From NCBI RefSeq assembly GCF_000498395.2, contig NZ_CP010979.1, positions 868,001-932,000 on the forward strand: DNA of 64,000 bases, in the 5' to 3' direction. Numbering within the stretch: position 1 is the first letter of the stretch; each line of letters opens with the position of its first letter. Below, piece after piece: positions 51,521 through 59,428 of this stretch. The DNA comes from Pseudomonas putida S13.1.2. Lineage in GTDB: Bacteria > Pseudomonadota > Gammaproteobacteria > Pseudomonadales > Pseudomonadaceae. The translations under genes were made by a program, and so were the position numbers. A model generated the notes under the pieces. It searched no databases. It worked only from the letters and a program-made list of their open reading frames with translations, and had not been told where the DNA came from.

Positions 51521-52084
51521 ATGTCCCCAAAAATGACGATTGAAGCCTTCGCCCCGTACCAGCATCTTGCCGCCGAGCTGCTGAAGCATCTGCCAAGCGG
51601 GCAGAAGGACGGCTCCCACGACCTGTCCCACATCCATCGCGTATGGGTCAACGCTCAGCGAATCTGGCAGGTAGAAGGCGGCGACATTGAAGTGCTGTTC
51701 GCGGCCACGGTGCTGCACGATTGCGTGGCCGTGGAGAAGAATTCGCCACTTCGCGGGCAGGCAGGCGCACCCGATCCTGGCGCAGGCCACTGCTCGGGGC
51801 TGGAGCAAGCCGAGTCCGAACCCAAGCAAGGCGTTGGTGAGAAATGGTCGGAGAACCGGCCCGAAGACTGGAACCCGCCACCTGGCAACCCCGGATCGGA
51901 TCAGGATGCCCAGGTCGAACGGGACAACGGCACTGCGCGCACGGACGAGGACAAACTGCAGCAGCGCGGGAGCAGGGAAGGCGAAGTGCCGCTGCCTGCC
52001 GACGATCAGTCGCCGGTAGATGAAGAGATGAGGGATGTGGACGCCAACAATTCGGTCTCCAGCGAGCACCCGAAACCCCGCTGA
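51521..52084 (+). pseudogene. HD-domain phosphohydrolase fragment joined to an acidic tail
   Basis: The first 75 codons are the start of an HD-type phosphohydrolase: GSHDLSHIHRVWVNAQRIWQ then VLFAATVLHDCVAVEKNSPL supplies the first His and the His-Asp pair. After about residue 77 the expected helices vanish and a Pro/Asp/Glu-rich disordered tail follows (GEKWSENRPEDWNPPPGNPG). The conserved C-terminal half of the enzyme is absent. Probably a deletion fusing two genes in frame; the tail may derive from a separate small hydrophilic gene. Confidence 0.65.
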
Positions 52085-52107
52085 GCAACGCGACGAGGGA
52101 TGCAGCG

Positions 52108-52299
52108 ATGAACATCGAGCAAACCGTAGCAGGTGGCAGCGACCGCGACATGCCCCCTTCACCCGACCCGGCAGTGGACCCTGACCACCCCACGGTCCCT
52201 GATCCGGATGACGATCCGCTGATCAATGAGGAAGAGGGCGGCGACCGGCAGGGGGCTGATGATGACGCACAAACGGTCAGGCAAAGCGTCGAGCGGTAA
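52108..52299 (+). CDS. Small acidic hydrophilic protein
   Basis: A 63-residue protein (MNIEQTVAGGSDRDMPPSPD), very rich in Asp and Pro with no helices of note, preceded by GAGGGATGCAGCG. Similar in style to the tail of the preceding frame. Probably disordered; possibly a stress-type small protein. No family known to me. Confidence 0.55.
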   Translation: MNIEQTVAGGSDRDMPPSPDPAVDPDHPTVPDPDDDPLINEEEGGDRQGADDDAQTVRQSVER

Positions 52300-52340
52300 C
52301 AAACACAGGTCCCGGTGATATCCCTGTAGGTGCGGACTTG

Positions 52341-52422
52341 TGTCGCGAAAGGGCTGCGCAGCAGCCCCCGATTTATGCAGCATGGCCGAAATCCTGGGCT
52401 GCTGCGCAGCCCTTTCGCGACA
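52341..52422. repeat. REP pair, 27-bp perfect inverted repeat
   Basis: The arms 52341-52367 and 52396-52422 are perfect inverted copies (TGTCGCGAAAGGGCTGCGCA and onward). Each arm itself contains GGGCTGC-GCA-GCAGCCC. This is the layout of Pseudomonas REP mosaic units. It fills most of the 52300-52560 gap. Confidence 0.85.
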
Positions 52423-52560
52423 CGAGGCCGCTCCCACACACATCCACACGCACATCCCCAAAGCCTCATCCAGCTCAAAGCGCTTGAGTCATCCGATTGA
52501 ACGTTTCAGCACCCCACGCCGTCGGTACTTCCAAGTCTTTGGCATTTGGAGGCAATCCCC

Positions 52561-53634
52561 ATGAAGTACCGCGCACTCGGCAACACCGGCCTGCTCGTTT
52601 CCGAACTGGTCATCGGCACCGTCCCATTCGGTGGGCGGGGCGCGTTCGAAAAGACCGGTAGCGTCGATGTAACCCAAGCCAAGCGCATGTTCGACATGGC
52701 CTTCGACGCCGGGGTGAACCTGGTCGACACCGCAGACCTTTACTCACAAGGCCTTGCCGAGGAAATCGTCGGCCAGGCCCTGGGCCAGCGGCGCGATTCG
52801 ATCATCCTGGCCAGCAAGGCGCGCAGCCCGATGGGCGACAACCCCAACGACAGCGGCGCCTCGCGCTACCACCTGATCCGCGCCTGCGAAGCCAGCCTCA
52901 AGCGCCTGGGTACTGACCATATCGACCTCTACCAGATCCACAACTGGGACGGCATCACGCCGGTGGAAGAAACGCTGACGGCCCTGGACCACCTGGTGCA
53001 AAGCGGCAAAATCCGCTACTTCGGCACCTCCAACTACACCGCCTGGCAAATGATGAAAACCCTCGGCAGCGCTCAGCTCAACGGCTGGCAGCAACCCGTT
53101 TCCCAGCAGATCTACTACACCCCCGAAGCCCGCGAGGCCGAGTACGAGCTGCTGCCCATGGCGCTGGACCAGGGCTTCGCCACACTGGTGTGGGGGCCGT
53201 TGGGGGAGGGGTTGTTGACCGGCAAAGTGCGGCGCGGGCACAAGACGCCGGCCGGCACGCGCCAGGGCAATGACTGGCCAGAGCCCTACGTGCACGACAA
53301 AGAGCGTGCGTACGACATCATCGAAGCGCTGATCGAGGTTGGCCAGCGCCACGGCTGTTCGCCGGCGCGGGTGTGCCTGGCTTGGCTCAAGGACCGGCCG
53401 GGCATTACCAGCGTGATCACCGCCGGGCGCACGGTGGAGCAGTTGCAGGACAACTTGCAGGCGGTGGAGCTGGTGCTGACGGCTGAAGACCAGCAGCAGA
53501 TCGAGGGGGTGACGCGCATTGCGCCCCAGTACCCGTACTGGCACCGGATTGCGGCGGGCATGGACCGGATCGACCCGGCAGAGGCGCCGTTCATCGAGCT
53601 GCACCGGCAAACGATGAAGCTGCAATCGGAGTAA
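52561..53634 (+). CDS. Aldo/keto reductase
   Basis: A 357-residue NADPH-dependent oxidoreductase of the AKR family from the ATG at 52561 (GGAGGCAATCCCC upstream). It has the expected residues: GVNLVDTADLYSQGLAEEIV (Asp and catalytic Tyr), ILASKARSPMG (Lys region), DHIDLYQIHNWDG (His), and the coenzyme site GITSVITAGRTVEQLQDNL. The physiological substrate cannot be told from sequence. It stands alone between a REP element and a permease remnant. Confidence 0.93.
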   Translation: MKYRALGNTGLLVSELVIGTVPFGGRGAFEKTGSVDVTQAKRMFDMAFDAGVNLVDTADLYSQGLAEEIVGQALGQRRDSIILASKARSPMGDNPNDSGASRYHLIRACEASLKRLGTDHIDLYQIHNWDGITPVEETLTALDHLVQSGKIRYFGTSNYTAWQMMKTLGSAQLNGWQQPVSQQIYYTPEAREAEYELLPMALDQGFATLVWGPLGEGLLTGKVRRGHKTPAGTRQGNDWPEPYVHDKERAYDIIEALIEVGQRHGCSPARVCLAWLKDRPGITSVITAGRTVEQLQDNLQAVELVLTAEDQQQIEGVTRIAPQYPYWHRIAAGMDRIDPAEAPFIELHRQTMKLQSE

Positions 53635-53661
53635 AAGGCTGAAGCGGCGGGGCGGCGCTTG

Positions 53662-53937
53662 TCATTCAAGGCTGCCCCGTGCCCGCCGTATCAGGCACCG
53701 CCGCGGAAACAGCTCACGCCCCATGCCGTAAGCTTGAACGGCAGATGAAAGTGCGCCCAGCACCGGCGTGGGCACGGCGGCGATCAGTGCGCCGAGTTTC
53801 AGGCTGCCGATTACCACGTGCGGAAAGAACCGCAGCAGCCGGCTGAACAAGGGTGCGATGGCGATGGTGATGGCCCCCGCGGCGATCACCGCGCCAAACA
53901 CCTCCTGCAGGCCGAACTGCTTGCCGATTAGCCACAA
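53662..53937 (-). pseudogene. Remnant of an NCS2 xanthine/uracil permease
   Basis: The 91-codon frame has GKQFGLQEVFGAVIAAGAIT and IAPLFSRLLRFFPHVVIGS, then jumps to GALIAAVPTPVLGAL. These are pieces of the central region of nucleobase cation symporter-2 proteins, which normally have about 450 residues, with an internal deletion and both ends missing. Not functional. Between it and 54234 I see only a hairpin at about 54118-54140. Confidence 0.75.
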
Positions 53938-54234
53938 TCAGCTGGACTTTTCTACGGAAGCAGGGGGGCAGTTTTATCGTTCGGGTCTTCAAGCTTAGCG
54001 GTGAGTCAAAACTTTTCATTCTCCGAGGTGATTTGTCGAGCCAGCTGTACTTAAATCCGTTGGACTTCATGGCCAGCCTCCGCGAGCACTTTAAATAGCG
54101 CTCGATTAGTTTCTTGCCTTGCCAGGCGAGTTCGCCTGGCCTGATGTCTCATTTGCCGGGTCCGCATGGCGGCCGTCTGTGCGCAGGCCCACACCTTTAA
54201 GGCGCATGTAATGGACCTGCTACAGAGCCTTTGA

Positions 54235-54504
54235 TCACGGGGTCTTCATCATGCCCAACTCGGCATCATCCATAAGTGCTTTGGCCAAGGCACATAGGTA
54301 GTGAGAGGCCCAGATCAACTGTGGTTTGTCTTCCATCAAGCCATCCAAGGTCATATCCCGTGCGTAGCCCATCAATTCCGATGCCTGTTCACGGGCACTC
54401 TGGCAAGGTATGCCGGCTTCGATGCGAAACAGCGGATGGGTCTGGTTTTCACCTTGATAGAAGGTGGTTTTGCCGACGGTGAATTTGGTTTCTTCTGTGG
54501 ACAT
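54235..54504 (-). CDS. DUF3077-like protein
   Basis: An 89-residue protein with the DUF3077 pattern: FYQGENQTHPLFRIEAGIPC then SAREQASELMGYARDMTLDG. This family occurs mainly in Pseudomonas, often near a DUF6124 gene, as here. Function unknown. The gap to the DUF6124 gene holds a REP element. Confidence 0.8.
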   Translation of the reverse strand: MSTEETKFTVGKTTFYQGENQTHPLFRIEAGIPCQSAREQASELMGYARDMTLDGLMEDKPQLIWASHYLCALAKALMDDAELGMMKTP

Positions 54505-54534
54505 TGGTCAATCTCCCCGAAATCTCTAGTGCCT

Positions 54535-54575
54535 GGGCTGGCCTCTCGCCGGCAAGCCAGCTCCTACAAGTGCTG
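54535..54575. repeat. REP element
   Basis: GGCCTCTCGCCGGCAAGCCA followed by GCTCCTACAAG is a Pseudomonas REP sequence. A similar one is at 56560-56606. Confidence 0.65.
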
Positions 54576-54666
54576 CATAGGCTCCACGATCTGCGACATG
54601 GCTCAGATCCATGTGGAGGTTCGGCTTGCAGGCGTTTGGGTGCCTGGGCGACACATCAATTTGGCT

Positions 54667-54909
54667 TCAGTGCGAAGTCTCAGGCTCAGTGGTCATCTGC
54701 ACTTGGACTATTGCGGACTCCAGTAAAGCCCGCAGCGTCTCCAGTTCATGCATCGAGGTCATCATCAAAATCGATGCTGGCGACTTGGGCTGTAGTAGCA
54801 TTGCCTGATGCACGACAGTCGCAGCGCAAAGCGCGTAGTCCGAGGCTTCGATGAGGGTGTCTTCGAGGCAGAGAGTCTTGTGTGGTGGATCAGGAACTAT
54901 CTTCAGCAT
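54667..54909 (-). CDS. DUF6124-like protein
   Basis: An 80-residue protein from the ATG at 54909 with GGAGCGTGAGC upstream. It reads MLKIVPDPPHKTLCLEDTLI, YALCAATVVHQAMLLQPKSP and HELETLRALLESAIVQVQ, the full DUF6124 pattern known from Pseudomonas. Function unknown. Upstream is a long structured leader. Confidence 0.8.
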   Translation of the reverse strand: MLKIVPDPPHKTLCLEDTLIEASDYALCAATVVHQAMLLQPKSPASILMMTSMHELETLRALLESAIVQVQMTTEPETSH

Positions 54910-54981
54910 GCTCACGCTCCAACAATGGTTGAGCTGCTATCCGCCCCGCTGTCAAACGGGAGGGTGGCAGCTGTACGCGGG

Positions 54982-55081
54982 TTGACAGACCGAGATTGTT
55001 GGCACTCGGCGCACACGAGGGTGCCCGCACGTACAGCCGCCATAAGCGTTTGCACACGGACAACAATCGACGGTCTGTCAA
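54982..55081 (-). promoter_or_regulatory. Structured leader of the DUF6124 gene
   Basis: Arms TTGACAGACCGAGATTGTTG (54982-55001) and its near-complement (55061-55081) form a 20-bp stem with one bulge. The loop of about 60 bases contains further short pairings. It lies 72 bases upstream of the DUF6124 start in the transcribed direction. Could be a cis-acting RNA or a mobile inverted repeat. The rest of 55082-55250 shows nothing. Confidence 0.5.
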
Positions 55082-55258
55082 AACCGGTCGCTGAATTGGC
55101 AGCGACGGATCGAGACTAGGGCTGACTATTTCCATGTGCAACGAAAAACAGGCGCGAGGAGTATCTTTGGGAAATGGCCTACAAGGAAGGGATTATTTCT
55201 GATTTTTCGACCCGCTGCCGTTCCTCAAGACGTCGACAGGAAACATGCGGGCAAAAGA

Positions 55259-55280
55259 AAGCCCGCCGAGGCGGGCTAAG
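55259..55280 (-). terminator. Intrinsic terminator of the small membrane gene
   Basis: On the minus strand AGCCCGCCTCGGCGGGCT is followed by TTCTTTT, about 110 bases after the stop at 55391. Confidence 0.75.
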
Positions 55281-55390
55281 TACTATCACGTAGGGATAGC
55301 TTGATACTGCCCAAGCCACTGTGAAAATTGGGTGAAAGAAAAGTCCCCAGAACGTGATCAACTAGCGACGTTAGCGGGGCCCCGCGCCCT

Positions 55391-55570
55391 TTACAGCTGG
55401 GCTTTTTGCCGCTGGTAGCGCTGAAAACGGGTAACAGCGATTTGGACGGCAGCTGCCACGAGGCACAGCAGGCCGATTTTCCAGCTGCCCTCCAGGCCGT
55501 AATGCTCGGCGATTTTCCCAGTGAGGAGGACGCTAACGAAGATGGCGAAAGGCAGGATCAATTTGTTCAT
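55391..55570 (-). CDS. Small two-span membrane protein
   Basis: A 59-residue protein from the ATG at 55570 (GGAAGACCCG upstream): spans LILPFAIFVSVLLTG and WKIGLLCLVAAAVQIAV, then a basic tail (TRFQRYQRQKAQL). Both ends are likely cytoplasmic. No function recognised. Confidence 0.7.
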   Translation of the reverse strand: MNKLILPFAIFVSVLLTGKIAEHYGLEGSWKIGLLCLVAAAVQIAVTRFQRYQRQKAQL

Positions 55571-55785
55571 CGGGTCTTCCAGCAGGCTACAAATGGCTTG
55601 GGTGAGGATGCAGTTCACCCAGCGGAAATGACGCGATCTTAGCAAATTCGTTTGCGGCTTTGTGGTCACATCCACAGCGGCTGCACGGTCTGCTGTCTGT
55701 AGCGCGATAATGGCAAAGGGGCAGCATGGACTTCCGCCATTCGGCCCTCGAAACTTATCCTCTCTCATCTCGACCAGGGCAGGTC

Positions 55786-56502
55786 ATGAATAACCTGAAA
55801 CGGACCACCTTTCTCATGCTACTGCTGGCAGTAGCCTCGTTAACCGCCTGCGTCCCTTGGAAACGCGAACGCGCCGCCTACGCGGACCTCTGCGAGTCCG
55901 AGTTCCAGTTCAAGGTGCCAGGGCCGCTGGGCGAGACCACGCTCTACCTGGAAACCTACCTCTACGACCACGCCGCTCTATGGGGCGAAAAGGCCTACAA
56001 GCAAGCCCTGTACGTGCAGTACCCGGGCGAGAAGTACTCGCGGCAGGAATTTTATGTGCAAATGGTCGCCTACAACAAAGACCGTCAGCGCCCGTCGATT
56101 GATTCCAGGCGTGGCGAGCCGCCGATACCGGTGCTGTACGACAGCCGCCAGGCCTACATCACCTTTGAAGACGGCTCGCGCCTGAATGCACGGCCCGAGG
56201 TGTACGTGGGCGTCAACGAGACTTACGACTTTCCGTTGGTGAATGAGAAGACCGCCCGGCCATCGCCGTACGACATCAACAGCGATGAAGTGCACCGGAT
56301 GATTCCCAGGATGACCAACAACAAGCGCTATGGCTCGGCGTATGTGATTTTCCAGACGGACAAGTTTGATGCGGACTCCAAATGGACGATTCATCTGGGG
56401 GCGCTGGATGTGCTGGGCCGGAAGGTGGAGATTCCGCCGTTGAGGCTCTGTTATCACCCTGTGAAGAAATGGATCGGGATTGAGCCGCTGATGAGGCCTT
56501 AA
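55786..56502 (+). CDS. Lipoprotein of unknown function
   Basis: A 238-residue protein from the ATG at 55786. The signal peptide ends with lipobox LTAC (Cys22). The next residues, VPWKRE, do not show an Asp +2 retention signal, so outer-membrane placement is likely. The mature part is a beta-rich domain (LGETTLYLETYLYDHAALWG; AYITFEDGSRLNARPEVYVG). A truncated duplicate lies at 51078. Function unknown. Confidence 0.85.
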   Translation: MNNLKRTTFLMLLLAVASLTACVPWKRERAAYADLCESEFQFKVPGPLGETTLYLETYLYDHAALWGEKAYKQALYVQYPGEKYSRQEFYVQMVAYNKDRQRPSIDSRRGEPPIPVLYDSRQAYITFEDGSRLNARPEVYVGVNETYDFPLVNEKTARPSPYDINSDEVHRMIPRMTNNKRYGSAYVIFQTDKFDADSKWTIHLGALDVLGRKVEIPPLRLCYHPVKKWIGIEPLMRP

Positions 56503-56559
56503 GGGTATTTCCGAATTGGGCCGGGGTGGGGCTGGGCCTGAGGTCGGACAGCTATGGCC

Positions 56560-56606
56560 AATGGGGCCGCTTTGCGGCCCATCGCAGGCAAGCCAGCTCC
56601 TACAGG
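56560..56606. repeat. REP element
   Basis: GGGGCCGCTTTGCGGCCCAT, then GCAAGCCAGCTCCTACAGG: a short hairpin and the conserved REP tail. It lies between the lipoprotein and the ATPase genes. Confidence 0.65.
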
Positions 56607-56653
56607 TATGGTGCATGCCTTGGCATTTGGGGCTGAGGCTTGGTCAGCCGTGG

Positions 56654-57817
56654 TCAGTCAACCCACCGCCACAGTGGCTCATCCAGCAAACCGACCCCTC
56701 GCAACTGCGTTTGCCCGTGGTGCTTCTCAAGCTCCAGCACATTGCACCCCTCGCACGCGGTCAATGTGTCGATCAGCGGATTGCTGTGCGACACCACCCA
56801 CACTTGGCTACGTTGCGAGGCGCGGATGATCAGGCGGGCCAGCGCAGGTAGCAGGTCGGCATGCAAGCTGGTTTCCGGTTCGTTCAGCACCATCAGTGAC
56901 GGCGGCCGCGGTGTCAGCAGCGCTGCCATCAGCAACAGGTACCTCAAGGTGCCATCCGACAATTCAGCACCCCCTAACGGGCGCAGCAGCCCATGCTGGT
57001 GTAGCCGCACGCTGAACAGCCCGCCCGGCGGGGCATCAATCGCCAGACGGCTGCCGGGAAACGCGTCGTCCAGCGCCGCTACCAGGTCTTCGACATCACC
57101 AATCTCGATAATGGTCTGCAGCGCCGAAGCGAGGTTGCGGCCGTCGTGATGCAACACTGGCGACCGGGTACCCAGCTGTGGCTGTCGACAAGGCGCGTCG
57201 CGGTCGATGCGAAAGTGGTCGTAGAACCGCCAGCTGTTGATGAACGCGCGCAGCTCACCAATCTCCGGCGCCTGGCGGGGCCGGCCGACGATGTTGAAGA
57301 AGCTCTCGCCGCTGTCAGCATGCTGATCCAGCACTGCCCAGCCGTTGCCCTCGCGGGCCCGCACCATGGCGTTCTTGCGCTCGACCAGCAAGGAGGCGGG
57401 CCGATAGGCACCAGCGCCCCAGATGGCTTCGCACTTTATCTCAGGGTCGAGCATGAACGCAGTCGGATACGGCAGGGGGATCGGCAGGCCGAGGGAGATG
57501 GCAAAACCGAAGTCCTCGGTGGCAAAGCCCAGGCGCAGGCGCCTGGCTTCGCTCGGGTGCTGGCCTTGGATGGGCACTTCGCCGCGCTTCATCCGTGCGC
57601 TGGTTGCCGGGCCGGCCCACCAGGTCGAATCCAGCCCGCCTTCACGGGCGAGGGCTTCGATCACGCCGCCCTGGGCGGTTTCGGCCAGCAGGCGCAGGGC
57701 CTTGTACAGGTTGGATTTGCCGCTGCCGTTGGCACCGGTCACCAGGTTGAGTTGGCCCAGCGGCAGTATCAGGTGGTTGATCGAGCGGTAGTTGCCGATG
57801 GCGAGGGTAGTGAGCAT
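56654..57817 (-). CDS. AAA family ATPase (OLD/RecF-like)
   Basis: A 387-residue protein from the ATG at 57817 (GGAAAGCACTGC upstream). Walker A is VTGANGSGKSN, the signature ELSDGTLRYLLLMAALL, Walker B LMVLNEPETSLH and the switch His VVSHSN. It lacks a TOPRIM domain and so is like short OLD-type or SMC-hinge-less ATPases. These act in DNA repair or defence; no partner gene is adjacent, so the role is open. Confidence 0.88.
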   Translation of the reverse strand: MLTTLAIGNYRSINHLILPLGQLNLVTGANGSGKSNLYKALRLLAETAQGGVIEALAREGGLDSTWWAGPATSARMKRGEVPIQGQHPSEARRLRLGFATEDFGFAISLGLPIPLPYPTAFMLDPEIKCEAIWGAGAYRPASLLVERKNAMVRAREGNGWAVLDQHADSGESFFNIVGRPRQAPEIGELRAFINSWRFYDHFRIDRDAPCRQPQLGTRSPVLHHDGRNLASALQTIIEIGDVEDLVAALDDAFPGSRLAIDAPPGGLFSVRLHQHGLLRPLGGAELSDGTLRYLLLMAALLTPRPPSLMVLNEPETSLHADLLPALARLIIRASQRSQVWVVSHSNPLIDTLTACEGCNVLELEKHHGQTQLRGVGLLDEPLWRWVD

Positions 57818-57924
57818 GCAGTGCTTTCCAGCGTGTACCAAGCGACCGATTGTGGCCGAAGCGGGGCTGCCTTGCCAGCTTCATCAGGTGCTCCGCGGCG
57901 TGCCTGCAAGGTCGCTGGCTGGCG

Positions 57925-58752
57925 TTAATGCACCTGGCCAGGCCACTTGCGCTGGGTAGCCAGCGCCAACAACTCACGCTGCCCCGAAATACCCAGCTTG
58001 CGGTACAGCCGCTTGATATACGTGGCCGCACTGGACAGCTGTATGCCCATGCTCGCGCTGATGGCCTCTACCTCACAGCCGGCCAGCATCAGTTGCAGCA
58101 GCTCCTGGTCGCGGCGGGTCAGTTCCGGGTACAGGCTGACAACCCGCTCGCTGAGCAGTGCTGGCATTTCATTGGCTTCGAGATAGGCCCGGTAATGAAG
58201 GCGCGAGATTTGTACGATCAGCGGGGCGGCTGTTTCGATGACGTTGATCTCGTTGGGTGAGAAGCGGCCGTGTTCGCGGCCTCGGTAGAAGTTTACCGAC
58301 AGCCAGCGGTTGCCCTCGCAATGGGTCAGCAGGGCGATCCGTTCGGAAATCTGCGGCAGCTCGTAGCAGATGCGTCGGTAGTCGCGGTGGGCGATGTCTT
58401 CGATGCCCTGGCGTTGCACCATGATGCGGTCGGCTTTCGACAGGGCAGGGCGCGCTGTCATCGCCTGTTGGTTGCCGTCCATGCTGTAGAAGCGTTCGGC
58501 GTAGTTGCTGGAGATTCTGGGTAGCTCGATCATCCGTGCGCGGTCGGCGAATGAAATGATTTGCGGGCTGCGGTTGGGGCTGTAGGCGAAGATGGTGCAC
58601 TGGGCCAAGGGGACTTGGGCGCTGACCAGCTTAAGCATGTCGGCGGCCAGCAGCTTGCCGTGGCGTTCGCTTGTGCGCGAGAGCAGGGTGGCGGTTTGCT
58701 CGATGGGGAGGCGGAAGTCGGTAGTGGAGGGGCGTAATGGCCAGAATTCCAT
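57925..58752 (-). CDS. LuxR-family transcriptional regulator
   Basis: A 275-residue protein from the ATG at 58752 (AGGGAG upstream). The C-terminal 65 residues are a GerE HTH (LTRRDQELLQLMLAGCEVEA then ISASMGIQLSSAATYIKRLY). The first 200 residues form a sensor-like domain without a receiver or evident autoinducer residues. It is probably a solo regulator; its targets are not evident from the neighbours. Confidence 0.85.
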   Translation of the reverse strand: MEFWPLRPSTTDFRLPIEQTATLLSRTSERHGKLLAADMLKLVSAQVPLAQCTIFAYSPNRSPQIISFADRARMIELPRISSNYAERFYSMDGNQQAMTARPALSKADRIMVQRQGIEDIAHRDYRRICYELPQISERIALLTHCEGNRWLSVNFYRGREHGRFSPNEINVIETAAPLIVQISRLHYRAYLEANEMPALLSERVVSLYPELTRRDQELLQLMLAGCEVEAISASMGIQLSSAATYIKRLYRKLGISGQRELLALATQRKWPGQVH

Positions 58753-58950
58753 GCGGTACTCCCTGGGGACAAGGCATGACTTATTGTTATAGGTGGCCGC
58801 TGGGGCTGGGCTGTTGGGCAGGATAACCAAATTGGGAGCGAGGCGCTTGGCTTGGGCGCGCGTCCTGGGCTCAAATGTGTAAACCATGTCCCCGGTTTAC
58901 GGTGTGAAGGGTCTCCGGTCATGCACTGCTGAGAATCTGACACGGTGTAT

Positions 58951-59106
58951 GGCACCGGCTTCGCCGGTGTTCGCGGGTGAACCCGCTCCCACAGGTACTG
59001 TGCAGGTTTCGGGCTCGTCTTTTACTTGTGGGGGGGCCAGGGCCGCAGCCTGGACCGCGTCGCCTGTTTCGCGGCCTTGGCCGCGAACACCGGCGAAGCC
59101 GGTGCC
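58951..59106. repeat. REP pair with 26-bp perfect arms
   Basis: GGCACCGGCTTCGCCGGTGT and onward at 58951-58976 is inverted exactly at 59081-59106. The conserved tail CCCGCTCCCACAGG follows the first arm. The gap 58753-59227 otherwise shows nothing. Confidence 0.85.
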
Positions 59107-59227
59107 GTGCACCGCGCTGTCTGCAGCATCAGGTCTGAGAAGGTTGGGAGTGGAAGGGCGTGTAGCCGTAGCCCGGCAGTTACCAGTACTCTTGGAGGAC
59201 TCACCGACTTCTTCAAGGACCGAACAG

Positions 59228-59428
59228 ATGACTCAACCACCGGATGGGCTGCCGATTTACCGGGTGCTGACTGGCCCCGATGACGCTTCGTTTTGCCATA
59301 AGGTCAGTGATGTCTTGAAGCTGGGATACCAACTCCATGGCGGACCTGCGCTCACGTTCAATGGCAAAGATGTGATCGTTGCGCAGGCGGTTACCTGGCC
59401 CAGGGCGCAGAATGGGGCCCGCGACTAA
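59228..59428 (+). CDS. DUF1737 protein
   Basis: A 66-residue protein from the ATG at 59228 (AAGGA upstream): LPIYRVLTGPDDASFCHKVS, then LKLGYQLHGGPALTFNGKDV, then IVAQAVTWP, the complete DUF1737 pattern. Small cytoplasmic protein of unknown function. It overlaps the end of the convergent MocR gene by 4 bases. Confidence 0.85.
   Translation: MTQPPDGLPIYRVLTGPDDASFCHKVSDVLKLGYQLHGGPALTFNGKDVIVAQAVTWPRAQNGARD

Noticed and set aside
52744..53625. A 293-codon frame opposite the aldo/keto reductase gene
   Set aside because: Pure shadow of the reductase; His/Gln/Arg-rich and without domain signature.
53938..54070. Continuation of a minus-strand frame beyond the permease remnant
   Set aside because: The extra residues do not resemble permease sequence and no start signal is evident.
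54890..55141. An 83-codon frame reading through the DUF6124 leader
   Set aside because: It overlaps the DUF6124 start, its sequence is explained by the inverted repeat, and there is no clear ribosome site; kept as a structured leader instead.
58951..59106. Repeated short palindromes that might suggest a CRISPR array
   Set aside because: The copies are inverted pairs of REP type, not regularly spaced direct repeats; no CRISPR array or cas gene was seen in the window.
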